Positions 1-8,615 of a stretch of 56,504 nucleotides of DNA are shown here, one piece after another. The notes below the pieces were generated by a model, which was given only the letters and a program-made list of their open reading frames with translations, had not been told where the DNA came from and made no database searches. Made by a program: the position numbers and the translations under genes. Within the stretch, counting starts at the first letter, position 1. Each line of letters opens with the position of its first letter. This DNA comes from Streptomyces olivochromogenes (GTDB lineage Bacteria; Actinomycetota; Actinomycetes; Streptomycetales; Streptomycetaceae), in assembly GCF_021538895.1 (NCBI RefSeq), contig NZ_JADDRL010000061.1:1-56504 (forward strand). The letters are read 5' to 3'.

Positions 1-416
1 GCCCCGCGCCGGTCCGGTCCTTCGGTGCGCGCCCGTACGGCCCCGCCGCCCAGTGCCTCGCAGCGCGCCAGCAGGGCGGCCGCGACCGGGTTCGCGCGCA
101 GTGCGCGGAGCGCGGCGAGGTCGTCGCCCGTCGGGCGGTACCCGGCCCGCAGCGCCTCCTCCAGGAGCGTGAGATAGCCGGCGGCGGTGCCGGGCAGGGC
201 GGCGCGGTACCGGGCGAGGTCGGCCATCAGGAAGGCGCGCAGCCGGGCGCCCTCGCGCATCGCCTCGTCGAGCGACTCGGCGAGCCGGAGGCAGTCCTGG
301 ACGTCCTCTGCCGAGGCGGGACCGGGGTGAAGGGCGAGGGCGAGAGCGCGACGGAGCACACGCAGCTCCTCCACGCCGAACGCCATGCCGCCGCGGGATC
401 CGTGTGGCGTGGGCAT
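1..416 (-). CDS. Conserved hypothetical protein, partial (3' end beyond window)
   Basis: An open frame runs from an ATG at 416 to the left window edge, so only about 138 N-terminal codons are visible. The protein is rich in Ala, Leu and Arg and looks alpha-helical, with stretches such as MAFGVEELRVLRRALALAL and YLTLLEEALRAGYRP. A second in-frame ATG at 386 (MAFGVEEL) may be the real start. It lies downstream of coaX on the same strand, 106 bp after the coaX stop, so it may belong to that transcription unit. I do not recognise a family or function. Confidence 0.6.
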   Translation of the reverse strand, partial: MPTPHGSRGGMAFGVEELRVLRRALALALHPGPASAEDVQDCLRLAESLDEAMREGARLRAFLMADLARYRAALPGTAAGYLTLLEEALRAGYRPTGDDLAALRALRANPVAAALLARCEALGGGAVRARTEGPDRRG

Positions 417-522
417 GCACCGAAGATACGCGCTAATCAGACAAACCCGACATCGAATCCGGGTGTGGCGCCGTCAAGCCACCCGCCTGGCGGCTGCCGA
501 CGCCCACCCGCGCGCCCGCATC

Positions 523-1320
523 TCACATGCGCGAGACGTTCCGCTCGTAGACCAGCCGCAGCCCGATCAGCGTCAGCCAGGGCTCGTGCTCGTCGATCAC
601 CGACGACTCGCCCAGCACCATCGGCGCCAGGCCGCCCGTGGCGATCACGGTCACGTCCTCGGGATCGTCGGCCAGCTCGCGGGCCATCCGGCTCACCACG
701 CCGTCGACCTGCCCGGCGAACCCGTACACGATGCCCGCCTGCATGGCCTCGACCGTGTTCTTGCCGATCACGCTCCGCGGCCGGGCCACCTCGATCTTCC
801 GCAGCTGCGCGCCCTTGACGCCGAGCGCCTCGACGGAGATCTCGATGCCGGGCGCGATGACCCCGCCGATGTACTCCCCGCGCGCGGACACCGCGTCGAA
901 GGTGGTCGCCGTACCGAAGTCCACGACGATCGCGGGCCCCCCGTACAGCTCGACGGCGGCCACCGCGTTGATGATGCGGTCCGCGCCGACCTCCTTGGGG
1001 TTGTCGGTGAGGATCGGCACGCCGGTCTTCACGCCGGGCTCCACCAGCACCGCGGGCACGTCGCCGTAGTAGCGCCGCGTCACCTCGCGCAGCTCGTGCA
1101 GCACCGAGGGCACGGTCGCGCAGATCGCGATGCCGTCGATGCCGTCCCCGAGCTCCTCCCCGAGGAGCGGGTGCATGCCCATCAGGCCCTGCAGCAGCAC
1201 CGCCAGCTCGTCCGCCGTGCGGCGCGGGTCCGTGGAGATCCGCCAGTGCTCGACGATGTCCTCGCCGTCGAACAGGCCGAGAACGGTCTGCGTGTTGCCC
1301 ACGTCGATCGTGAGGAGCAT
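523..1320 (-). CDS. coaX: Type III pantothenate kinase
   Basis: Phosphorylates pantothenate with ATP, the first step of coenzyme A synthesis, in the cytoplasm. The 265-residue length fits type III (CoaX) enzymes. It opens with the ASKHA phosphate-binding motif (MLLTIDVGNTQTVLGLFD); GADRIINAVAA and the second phosphate motif VVDFGTATTFDAVS follow in mid-protein. The ATG at 1320 places the family's N-terminal DVGNT motif at residues 6-10. It is the last gene of the panC-nadB-nadC-coaX series, 5 bp after the nadC stop, so it is almost certainly cotranscribed. This puts two CoA-pathway enzymes (PanC, CoaX) in one operon with two NAD enzymes. Type III kinases are known to escape CoA feedback inhibition. 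Confidence 0.95.
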   Translation of the reverse strand: MLLTIDVGNTQTVLGLFDGEDIVEHWRISTDPRRTADELAVLLQGLMGMHPLLGEELGDGIDGIAICATVPSVLHELREVTRRYYGDVPAVLVEPGVKTGVPILTDNPKEVGADRIINAVAAVELYGGPAIVVDFGTATTFDAVSARGEYIGGVIAPGIEISVEALGVKGAQLRKIEVARPRSVIGKNTVEAMQAGIVYGFAGQVDGVVSRMARELADDPEDVTVIATGGLAPMVLGESSVIDEHEPWLTLIGLRLVYERNVSRM

Positions 1321-1325
1321 GGCTG

Positions 1326-2303
1326 TTACTCCGCCTCGCGCAGGTCCAGGCCGATGTCCAGGATCGGCGAGGAGTGGGTGAGCGCGCCGACGGCCAGGTA
1401 GTCCACGCCGGTGTCCGCGTAGGCCTTGGCGTTCTCCAGGGTGAGTCGGCCGGAGGCCTCCAGCATCGCCCGGCCGTCGACGATCGCCACCGCCTCCTCG
1501 CACTCCATGGGCGTGAAGTTGTCCAGCAGGATCAGGTCGGCGCCCGCGTCCACCACCTCGCGCAGCTGGTGCAGGGTGTCCACCTCGACCTCGATCGGCA
1601 CGTCCGGGAAGGCCTCCCGTACGGCTTCGAAGGCCCGCGCGACGCCGCCGGCGGCGACCACGTGGTTGTCCTTCACCAGCGCCGCGTCCGACAGCGACAT
1701 GCGGTGGTTGACGCCGCCGCCGCAGCGCACCGCGAACTTCTCCAGCGCCCTGAGGCCCGGCGTCGTCTTGCGGGTGTCGCGCACGCGGGCCTTGGTGCCC
1801 TCCAGCACGTCCGCCCACGCGCGCGTGGCCGTCGCGATGCCGGACAGGCGGCACATCAGGTTGAGCGCGCTGCGCTCGGCGGTCAGCAGGTCGCGGGTGC
1901 GCGTGGTGACCGACAGGAGCTTGTCTCCGGCCTCCACCCGGTCGCCGTCCTCGACGTGCCGCTCGACCTCGAACTCGTCCGTGCAGACCACGGACAGCAC
2001 GGCCTCGGCCACCCGCAGGCCCGCCACCACGCCGGCCTCGCGCGCGGTGAAGTCGGCGGTGGCGACGGCCTCCTCGGGGATGGTCGCGACGGTCGTGACG
2101 TCGACGCCGTGGTCGAGGTCCTCCTGGATGGCGACGTTGGCGATGTCCTCGACCTCCAGGGGGTCGAGTCCGGCGTCCGCCAGCAGCTGCGCGAGCGCGG
2201 GGTCGAGCCCGCACTCCAGGTACTCCTCGTCGGCTTCCGCGCCGCAGCCACAGCCGTCGCCGCAGCCTCCGTTCGAGGCGAGGGGAAGATCGTCCGTGCT
2301 CAC
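1326..2303 (-). CDS. nadC: Nicotinate-nucleotide pyrophosphorylase (quinolinate phosphoribosyltransferase)
   Basis: Converts quinolinate and PRPP to nicotinate mononucleotide, CO2 and PPi in de novo NAD synthesis. The catalytic core shows the QPRTase signature RDTRKTTPGLRALEKFAVRC followed by GGGVNHRMSLSDAALVKDNH, and the C-terminal VDYLAVGALTHS phosphate-binding segment. The chosen start is the GTG at 2303, 5 bp after the nadB stop. The 325-residue protein is longer than the usual 280-300 because of an N-terminal extension containing four Cys in CGDGCGCG plus ECG further on, before the conserved domain begins near residue 30. That extension is discussed as a finding. It sits between nadB and coaX in one operon. 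Confidence 0.95.
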   Translation of the reverse strand: MSTDDLPLASNGGCGDGCGCGAEADEEYLECGLDPALAQLLADAGLDPLEVEDIANVAIQEDLDHGVDVTTVATIPEEAVATADFTAREAGVVAGLRVAEAVLSVVCTDEFEVERHVEDGDRVEAGDKLLSVTTRTRDLLTAERSALNLMCRLSGIATATRAWADVLEGTKARVRDTRKTTPGLRALEKFAVRCGGGVNHRMSLSDAALVKDNHVVAAGGVARAFEAVREAFPDVPIEVEVDTLHQLREVVDAGADLILLDNFTPMECEEAVAIVDGRAMLEASGRLTLENAKAYADTGVDYLAVGALTHSSPILDIGLDLREAE

Positions 2304-2308
2304 TTGTG

Positions 2309-4030
2309 TCACTGCTCCTGGGGACGCGGGTGGTGCCGGGTAGGGGGGAAGTCTGCGGTGTCCGTGGTGCCGACGGCCAACGACCGGTCCGGATTCAGCC
2401 GTACGACGATGTGGCGCCGCCACCGGGCGTCGTCGCGGTCGGCCCGGTCCTCGCGCCAGTGGCACCCACGAGTCTCCTCGCGCAGCCGCGCGGCGGCGAC
2501 CAGAACGCGGGCCACGCACAGGAGGTTGGTGGCCTCCCAGGTGTCGACGCCGGGCTCGGCGGTCTTGCCGTTCTCGTCGAGGGCGTCGCGGGCCTCGGTG
2601 TGCAGCCGCTGGAGCTGGTCGGCGGCCTTGGTCAGCGACTCGTCCGAGCGCAGCACCGCGGCGCCCTCGGTCATGATCCGCTGGATGGTGAACCGGGCCT
2701 CGGGGGCGAGCAGCGGGTGGGCGGGTGTGTCCGGGTGCTCGACCGGCTCGGGCACGCGCGTGTGGAGGCGGTTGTCCGCCTGGCGGGCCGTGATGTCGGC
2801 GGCGATGCGCTCGGCGTAGACCAGGCCCTCCAGCAGGGAGTTGGAGGCGAGCCGGTTCGCGCCGTGCACGCCGGTGCAGGCGACCTCGCCGCACGCGTAC
2901 AGGCCGGGGACCGTCGTCCGGCCCCGGGCGTCGGTGCGCACGCCGCCGGAGGCGTAGTGGGCGGCCGGGGCGATCGGGATGGGCTCGGTGACCGGGTCGA
3001 TGCCGTTGGCGCGGCAGGCGGCCAGGATCGTCGGGAAGCGGTGCTCCCACATGTCGGCGCCGAAGTGCCGGGCGTCGAGGAACATGTGCTCGGCGTCCTG
3101 CTCCTGCATGCGGCGCATGATGCCCTTGGCGACGATGTCCCGGGGCGCGAGTTCGGCCAGTTCGTGCTGCCCGACCATGAAGCGCACGCCGTCGGCGTCG
3201 ACCAGGTGGGCGCCCTCGCCGCGCACCGCCTCGGAGACCAGCGGCTGCTGGCCCTCCGCGTCGGCGCCGAGGAACAGCACGGTCGGGTGGAACTGCACGA
3301 ACTCCAGGTCGGAGACCTCCGCGCCCGCGCGCAGGGCGAGGGCGACGCCGTCGCCGGTGGAGACGGAGGGGTTGGTGGTCGCGGAGAACACCTGTCCCAT
3401 GCCGCCGGTCGCGAGGACGACCGCGGGCGCGTGCACGGCGCCCACGCCGTCGTGCTGGCCCTCGCCCATGACGTGCAGGGACACGCCCGCGGTGCGCCCG
3501 TCGGCGTCCGTCAGCAGGTCCAGGACCAGCGCGTTCTCGATCGTACGGAGCCCGCGCGCGCGTACGGCCTCGACGAGCGCCCGGGAGATCTCCGCCCCGG
3601 TGGCGTCGCCGCCGGCGTGCGCGATGCGACGGCGGTGGTGGCCGCCCTCGCGGGTCAGGTCGATGTCGCCCTCGTCGTCGGTGTCGAAGTGGGCGCCGGT
3701 GGAGATGAGCCGGTGCACCGCGCCGGGGCCCTCGGTGACGAGGATCCGTACGGCGTCCTCGTCGCACAGGCCCGCGCCCGCGACCAGGGTGTCGTCCAGG
3801 TGCTGTTCGGGGGTGTCGCCCTCGCCCAGGGCCGCGGCGATGCCGCCCTGGGCCCAGCGGGTGGAGCCGTCGTCGAGGCGGGCCTTGGTGACTACGACCG
3901 TCCGCAGACCGGCCGCCTCGCAGCGCAGGGCCGCCGTCAGGCCGGCGACGCCGGAACCGACGACCACCACGTCCGCGGCGATGGACCACCCGGGGGCGGG
4001 GGCGTGCAGTCGTATGCCTGTGCTGGTCAC
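2309..4030 (-). CDS. nadB: L-aspartate oxidase
   Basis: FAD-dependent oxidation of L-aspartate to iminoaspartate, the first step of de novo NAD synthesis; the product is used by NadA, which is not in this window. The FAD-binding dinucleotide motif VVVVGSGVAGLTAALRC is near the N-terminus. ATGGMGQVF, the active-site-type HGANRLASNSLLEGLVY and a C-terminal succinate-dehydrogenase-like helical domain follow. At 573 residues it is slightly longer than the typical 530-550. The ATG at 4030 overlaps the panC stop by 4 bp, indicating translational coupling, and nadC follows 5 bp downstream. Confidence 0.95.
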   Translation of the reverse strand: MTSTGIRLHAPAPGWSIAADVVVVGSGVAGLTAALRCEAAGLRTVVVTKARLDDGSTRWAQGGIAAALGEGDTPEQHLDDTLVAGAGLCDEDAVRILVTEGPGAVHRLISTGAHFDTDDEGDIDLTREGGHHRRRIAHAGGDATGAEISRALVEAVRARGLRTIENALVLDLLTDADGRTAGVSLHVMGEGQHDGVGAVHAPAVVLATGGMGQVFSATTNPSVSTGDGVALALRAGAEVSDLEFVQFHPTVLFLGADAEGQQPLVSEAVRGEGAHLVDADGVRFMVGQHELAELAPRDIVAKGIMRRMQEQDAEHMFLDARHFGADMWEHRFPTILAACRANGIDPVTEPIPIAPAAHYASGGVRTDARGRTTVPGLYACGEVACTGVHGANRLASNSLLEGLVYAERIAADITARQADNRLHTRVPEPVEHPDTPAHPLLAPEARFTIQRIMTEGAAVLRSDESLTKAADQLQRLHTEARDALDENGKTAEPGVDTWEATNLLCVARVLVAAARLREETRGCHWREDRADRDDARWRRHIVVRLNPDRSLAVGTTDTADFPPTRHHPRPQEQ

Positions 4031-5028
4031 GAGGCGGCTCCGAAGGTTCCGAAGGTCAGGGGGATGTTGTCGATCAGCCGGGTCGTCCCGACCCGGGCCG
4101 CGACGGCGAGCACGGCCTCACCGGTGAAGTCGCCGCCGATCTCGGTGAAGTCGGACGGGTCCACCAGGGCGAGGTAGTCCAGTTCCAGCGGCGGGTCGAG
4201 CCGGGCGGCCTCGTCCAGGACCAGGCGGGCGGCCGCGCGGACGGCCGCCGGGCCGCCGGGCGCCGCCTTGGCGACGGCGTGCGCGTCGGCGGCCGCGCGG
4301 GACTCTCCTATGGCGCTGAGCGCCTCGGCACGCGCACGCGTGGAGGGCACTTCGCGGGCCCGCGCCCGCAGCGCCTCCTGGGCCGCGTGCCGGTCGGCGC
4401 CCGCGAACAGCGCCTGGGACAGGGCGAGGGCGGTGTGCCGCTCCGGCGGCGAGAGGTAGCGGTTGCGGCTGGACAGGGCCAGGCCGTCGGGCTCGCGGAC
4501 GGTCGGCACGCCGACGATCTCGATGCCGAAGTTGAGGTCCCGCACCATGCGCCGGATCACGGCCAGCTGCTGGGCGTCCTTCTGCCCGAACAGGGCCACG
4601 TCGGGGCGGGTGAGGTGGAGCAGCTTGGCGACGACGGTGAGCACGCCGTCGAAGTGACCGGGCCGCGAGGCACCCTCCAGACGCTCGCCCATGGGACCGG
4701 CGGTGACCCGCACCTGGGGTTGGCCGCCGGGGTAGACCTCGTCCACGGACGGGGCGAACACGACGTCCGCGCCCGACTGTTCGGCGATCTTCAGGTCGGC
4801 TTCCAGGGTGCGCGGATAGCGGTCGAGGTCCTCGCCCGCGCCGAACTGCAGCGGATTGACGAAGACGGTGACGACGACCTCGCCGTCGGGCCCGGCCAGC
4901 TCGCGCGCGGCGCGGACCAGCGTGGCGTGACCCTCGTGCAGGGCGCCCATGGTCATCACGACGGCACGGCGACCGCGGCGCACGCGCGCGTGCAGCTCGT
5001 CGGCGGTGCTCAGCAGGGCGGTGGTCAT
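4027..5028 (-). CDS. panC: Pantothenate synthetase (pantoate-beta-alanine ligase)
   Basis: Condenses D-pantoate with beta-alanine using ATP. The nucleotidyltransferase HIGH-type motif is in VVMTMGALHEGHATLVRAA, FVNPLQFG and DLDRYPRTLEADL follow, and the KMSKS-like region is LSSRNRYLS. The ATG at 5028 places MTTALLSTADEL at the N-terminus; longer readings of the same frame run into atypical Arg-rich sequence. The C-terminal 130 residues contain an Ala-rich insertion (REVPSTRARAEALSAIGESR), making the 333-residue protein somewhat longer than the usual 280. It overlaps nadB by 4 bp and follows the DUF2520 gene after 70 bp, so it heads a tight panC-nadB-nadC-coaX operon. Confidence 0.95.
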   Translation of the reverse strand: MTTALLSTADELHARVRRGRRAVVMTMGALHEGHATLVRAARELAGPDGEVVVTVFVNPLQFGAGEDLDRYPRTLEADLKIAEQSGADVVFAPSVDEVYPGGQPQVRVTAGPMGERLEGASRPGHFDGVLTVVAKLLHLTRPDVALFGQKDAQQLAVIRRMVRDLNFGIEIVGVPTVREPDGLALSSRNRYLSPPERHTALALSQALFAGADRHAAQEALRARAREVPSTRARAEALSAIGESRAAADAHAVAKAAPGGPAAVRAAARLVLDEAARLDPPLELDYLALVDPSDFTEIGGDFTGEAVLAVAARVGTTRLIDNIPLTFGTFGAAS

Positions 5029-5098
5029 CGAAGGTCTCCGTTCTCGGGCTCGCACGCCATCGGGCGGCCCTCCGTCACGATCTGGAGCGCGGCGCCGC

Positions 5099-6016
5099 TC
5101 ATCGGGCGTCCCCGTCACCGCCGGCCAGCACGCCGAGGAGGTCCTCGGCGAGCTCCGGCTTCAGCAGCCCGTGGGCGAGCGCGCGGTCGGCGGTCGCCCG
5201 GGCCATCGCCAGGTAGCCCGCGACGGTCTGCGGGGCGTGCTTGCGCAGCTCGGTGATGTGCGCGGCGACCGTGCCCGCGTCCCCGCGCGCGACGGGTCCG
5301 GTCAGCGCCGCGTCGCCGGAGCGCAGGGCGTTGTCCAGGGCGGCGCCCAGCAGCGGGCCGAGCATCCGGTCCGGGGCCTCGACGCCCGCCGTGCGCAGCA
5401 GCTCCATGGACTGGGCGACCAGGGTGACCAGGTGGTTGGAGCCGAGGGCGAGGGCCGCGTGGTAGAGCGGGCGGTTCTCCTCGGCGATCCACTCGGGTTC
5501 ACCGCCCATCTCGATGACGAGGGCCTCGGCGGCCAGCCGCAGCTCGTCGGGGGCGGTGACGCCGAAGGAGCAGCCCGCCAGCCGCTGGACGTCCACCGGG
5601 GTGCCGGTGAAGGTCATCGCGGGGTGCAGGGCAAGCGGCAGCGCGCCCACGCGCAGGGCCGGGTCGAGGACCCGGGCGCCGTACCGGCCGGACGTGTGAA
5701 CGAGCAGCTGGCCGGGCCGTACGGCGCCGGTCTCGGCGAGGCCCGTCACGAGGCCGGGCAGGGTGTCGTCGGGGACGGTGAGCAGCACCAGGTCGGCGCG
5801 CTGGAGGACCTCGGCGGGCGGCACCAGGGGCACGTCGGGCAGCAGCCGCGCGGCACGCCGCCGGGAGGCGTCGGAGACCCCGGAGACGGCCACCGGGCGG
5901 TGCCCGGCGAGCTGGAGGGACGCGGCCAGCGCGGGGCCCACGCGACCGGCGCCGACGACGCCGACGGTGAGCCGCGCGGGGCGGTCCTTGAGGTCTGGCT
6001 GCTGGTCTGTACTCAC
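5099..6016 (-). CDS. Rossmann-fold DUF2520 protein (6-phosphogluconate dehydrogenase-like)
   Basis: The N-terminus carries an NAD(P)-binding motif, VGVVGAGRVGPALAASL, followed by a 6PGDH/ProC-like fold with LVLLTVPDDTLPGL. The C-terminal all-helical half (from about residue 150, GCSFGVTAPDEL onward) matches what I know as DUF2520. The reaction is not established. Its conserved position upstream of panC suggests a link to pantoate or beta-alanine metabolism, for example ketopantoate reduction, but I infer that from context only. Length 305 residues. It is the first gene of the minus-strand block, and the 173 bp upstream of its start separate it from the divergent lyase gene and should hold its promoter. 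Confidence 0.85.
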   Translation of the reverse strand: MSTDQQPDLKDRPARLTVGVVGAGRVGPALAASLQLAGHRPVAVSGVSDASRRRAARLLPDVPLVPPAEVLQRADLVLLTVPDDTLPGLVTGLAETGAVRPGQLLVHTSGRYGARVLDPALRVGALPLALHPAMTFTGTPVDVQRLAGCSFGVTAPDELRLAAEALVIEMGGEPEWIAEENRPLYHAALALGSNHLVTLVAQSMELLRTAGVEAPDRMLGPLLGAALDNALRSGDAALTGPVARGDAGTVAAHITELRKHAPQTVAGYLAMARATADRALAHGLLKPELAEDLLGVLAGGDGDAR

Positions 6017-6189
6017 GCGACGGAGGCCTTCCCGTTCCAGTCCGCTCTGGGTACCGGACGATTTCTCGTCATGTTAACGCTATCGCCTGGAGCACCGGTC
6101 GGGTCATCCACAGGCTGTGGGTTTCCCCACGCCCTCGCCGCCGGGAAACACGGATGCCCTCCCGGACGGGGCAGGGCATGATCCCCGGC

Positions 6190-7380
6190 ATGAGCGATTC
6201 AGCTGAGCAGGGTGAAGAGCGGTCGGCACAGGAGCTGTTGCGGGAGCGGCGGACGGCCGCCTTCCGGAAGGCCCGGCGCGTCCTGGCCCGCCAGGGCTCG
6301 CGGGACACGATCCGCGGACGGCTCGCCGCGCTGCAGGAGGCGGCGCCCCAGGTCTACGACCTGGACGAGGGCACGGACATCTACGGCGACCGGATCGTGG
6401 CCTCCCTGGAGGAGCGGGTCGCCGCGCTGCTGGGCACGGAGGGCGCCGCGTTCTTCCCGACCGGCACGATGGCGCAGCAGGTGGCCCTGCGCTGCTGGGC
6501 GGCCCGCACCAATGACCCCACGGTCGGCCTGCACGCGCTGGCCCACCCCGAGGTGCACGAGCGCAGTGCGTTCACCCGGGTCAGCGGGTTGCGCCCGGTC
6601 CGGGTGGCCGACGGGCCGCGGCTTCCCACGGCGCAGGAGATACGCGACTTCCCCGAGCCCTTCGGGGCGCTGATGCTGGAACTTCCCCTCAGGGACGCCG
6701 GGTTCGTGCTGCCCACCTGGGAGGAGCTCACCGAGGTGGTGGCGGCCGCCCGGGAGCGCGACGCGGTGGTGCACTTCGACGGGGCCCGCCTGTGGGAGAC
6801 GACCGTCCACTTCGGCCGCCCCCTGGACGAGATCGCGGCCCTCGCGGACAGCGTCTACGTGTCGTTCTACAAGTCCCTCGACGGCTTCGGCGGTGCCGCG
6901 CTGGCCGGACCGGCGACGCTGGTGGAGGAGGCGAAGACCTGGCGGCACCGCTACGGCGGCATGATCTTCCAGCAGTTCCCCACCGTGCTCTCGGCGCTCG
7001 TCGGCCTGGAGCGGGAGCTGCCCCGGCTGCCGGAGTACGTGCGGCACGCGCGTGTGGTGGCCGCCGCGCTGCGCGAGGGATTCGCCGCGGCCGGGCTGCC
7101 GTGGTCCCGGGTCCATCCCGAGGAGCCGCACACCCACCAGTTCCAGGTCTGGCTGCCGTACGACCCGGACGTGATCACGCGGGCGGCGCTGCGCCAGGCC
7201 GAGGAGACGGGTACGTACCTCTTCGCGGGCCTGTGGACCCAGGGCGGGCCCGGACTGGCCTTCACCGAGGTGACCGTGGGCGCGGCCGGCCTGGAGTGGA
7301 CGGCCGCCGACGTCGAGGCGGCGGTCGCGGACTTCGCGGTCCGGCTGGCCCAGGAGGCCGGCGCTCGGGCCGACGGCTAG
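6190..7380 (+). CDS. PLP-dependent beta-eliminating lyase / threonine aldolase family protein
   Basis: Fold-type I PLP enzyme of the threonine aldolase/beta-eliminating lyase family, 396 residues. Visible elements are GTEGAAFFPTGTMAQQVALR (cofactor phosphate region), VVHFDGARLWE (the Asp that contacts the pyridine nitrogen) and SVYVSFYKSLDGFGGAAL, whose Lys should form the Schiff base. Substrate is uncertain: low-specificity L-threonine aldolases share these motifs, but the Lys context (FYKSLDGFGG) is diverged from the classical pattern. The ATG at 6190 is preferred over one at 6154 because it is where the conserved sequence begins. A CATGAT element ends 8 bp upstream, so a leaderless transcript is possible. 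It is followed by an ArsR-like regulator on the same strand. Confidence 0.85.
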   Translation: MSDSAEQGEERSAQELLRERRTAAFRKARRVLARQGSRDTIRGRLAALQEAAPQVYDLDEGTDIYGDRIVASLEERVAALLGTEGAAFFPTGTMAQQVALRCWAARTNDPTVGLHALAHPEVHERSAFTRVSGLRPVRVADGPRLPTAQEIRDFPEPFGALMLELPLRDAGFVLPTWEELTEVVAAARERDAVVHFDGARLWETTVHFGRPLDEIAALADSVYVSFYKSLDGFGGAALAGPATLVEEAKTWRHRYGGMIFQQFPTVLSALVGLERELPRLPEYVRHARVVAAALREGFAAAGLPWSRVHPEEPHTHQFQVWLPYDPDVITRAALRQAEETGTYLFAGLWTQGGPGLAFTEVTVGAAGLEWTAADVEAAVADFAVRLAQEAGARADG

Positions 7381-7396
7381 GACGCAAGCGCGGGCG

Positions 7397-7419
7397 TTGT
7401 CGGTGGTCCGGTGCACCAT
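7397..7419 (+). promoter_or_regulatory. Possible PafBC-type (RecA-independent DNA damage) promoter
   Basis: TTGTCGGTG, then 8 bp, then CACCAT, ending 7 bp before the ATG at 7426. The first part fits the known mycobacterial pattern tTGTCRgtg-N8-TAnnnT, but the -10 starts with C instead of T. It is weaker than the copies at 21348 and 49096. Confidence 0.35.
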
Positions 7420-7425
7420 GGGGGC

Positions 7426-8529
7426 ATGAGCGTGACCATCGACATCACCGGGCTGCCGTCGGAGCGGATCTCCGTCGTGCCGTCGCCCTTGGGCGAGCTG
7501 GGGATGGCGCTGCACGCGCTCAGCGAGCCCGGTCACCACCCCGAGCTCCAGGGCTGGGCGACCGCGGTCTCGGCGCGGCTGGACCCCGGGCTGGCGGACC
7601 GGCTGTGCGAGGCGGACTTCCTGTGGCGCACGACGTTCTCCGACGTCTTCGCCCCGTTCGCCGGGATCCCGGGCGGCCGTGCGGTGCCGGGCGCCACGCT
7701 CGCCGAGGAACTGGACCTGCTGGACAAGCTGACGGACGAGCAGTTCGTGCACGCGGCGCTCGAATTCACCTGCCAGCACCGCTACGACGTGCCGGAGGCG
7801 GGCCCGCTGGAGGATCCGGCGGCGCGCCGTCGCGCCCTGGAGCTGGCCGCGGCGCGCGGCGCGGTCCAGGAGCGGTTCACCCGTCGGCTGCTGGCGGACC
7901 CGCCCGCCGTCCGCGCGTGGCTGCGGCAGCTGCTGCGGGACTGCGACGACGCGTTCTTCGCGGACATCTGGGCCCGGGTCCAGCCGCAGCTGGCCGCGGA
8001 CGCCCGGCACCGGACCGAGCTGCTGCGCCGCAGAGGCCTCACGGAAGCGCTCACCTCGCTGTCCAGCGCGGTGTCCGTCGACGAGGAGGCCGGGGTCGTC
8101 ACGGTCGACAAGCTCCTGGTGGGCCGCACCGCCACCGGCGACGGCGGCCTCGTGCTCGTCCCGACCAGCCTGGGCCGGCCCCATGTGATGGTCCTGCACC
8201 GGTTCGGCTGGCAGCCGTCGATCTCCTACCCGGTCAGCGGCTCCCGGCCGCAGGCGCCGTCCGTCGAACAGCTCACGCGCCGCCTGGAGGCGCTCGCGCA
8301 CCCGGTACGGATGCGTCTGTGCCGGCACCTCGCCCGCGCCCCGCACACGACGAGCGAACTGGCGGACGCGCACGGCATGACGCCGCCCGAGATATCCCGG
8401 CACCTGAGTGTGTTGAAGAAGGCCGGCCTGGTCACCACCCGCCGCCGGGGCCGCTACGCCCAGCACCAGCTGGACCTGTCGGCGGTCGCCCGCCTGGGCA
8501 GCGACTTCATCGAGGGCGTCCTGCGCTGA
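7426..8529 (+). CDS. ArsR-like winged-helix regulator with DUF5937 N-terminal domain
   Basis: A 367-residue protein whose last 80 residues form an ArsR-type winged helix: LTRRLEALAHPVRMRLCRHL, then TTSELADAHGMTPPEISRHLSVLKKAGLV and a wing (TTRRRGRYAQHQ). The larger N-terminal part belongs to what I know as DUF5937, an actinobacterial domain of unknown ligand. The ATG at 7426 has GGGGC directly upstream; an earlier in-frame GTG at 7411 lacks a ribosome site. A PafBC-like promoter element ends 7 bp before this start. It converges on the two-component pair at 8616-10567, with a G-quadruplex-like tract between. Target genes are unknown. Confidence 0.85.
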   Translation: MSVTIDITGLPSERISVVPSPLGELGMALHALSEPGHHPELQGWATAVSARLDPGLADRLCEADFLWRTTFSDVFAPFAGIPGGRAVPGATLAEELDLLDKLTDEQFVHAALEFTCQHRYDVPEAGPLEDPAARRRALELAAARGAVQERFTRRLLADPPAVRAWLRQLLRDCDDAFFADIWARVQPQLAADARHRTELLRRRGLTEALTSLSSAVSVDEEAGVVTVDKLLVGRTATGDGGLVLVPTSLGRPHVMVLHRFGWQPSISYPVSGSRPQAPSVEQLTRRLEALAHPVRMRLCRHLARAPHTTSELADAHGMTPPEISRHLSVLKKAGLVTTRRRGRYAQHQLDLSAVARLGSDFIEGVLR

Positions 8530-8565
8530 CCCCCGGCCCGAACCCCGGCCCCGGACCCCGGCCCC
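8530..8565 (-). other. Predicted G-quadruplex tract between convergent genes
   Basis: The minus strand has six runs of three to five G separated by 2-3 nt loops, immediately after the stop of the ArsR-like gene and 51 bp beyond the stop of the response regulator. A transcript leaving the response-regulator gene would carry these G runs in its 3' region, where they could stall polymerase or protect the mRNA end. Confidence 0.6.
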
Positions 8566-8615
8566 GAGGAGCCGGCGGCACCGTCAGCCGGAGCCGCCGC
8601 CCCGTACCGGCACGG

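Noticed and set aside
1326..3989. An 887-codon open frame covering nadC and running upstream through nadB
   Set aside because: Only its last 325 codons are nadC; the rest is an Arg/Pro-rich shadow of nadB in another frame. High GC makes such long spurious frames common.
6110..6135. TCATCCACAGGCTGTGGGT, DnaA-box-like
   Set aside because: Single imperfect inverted pair in an ordinary divergent promoter region; no other origin features.
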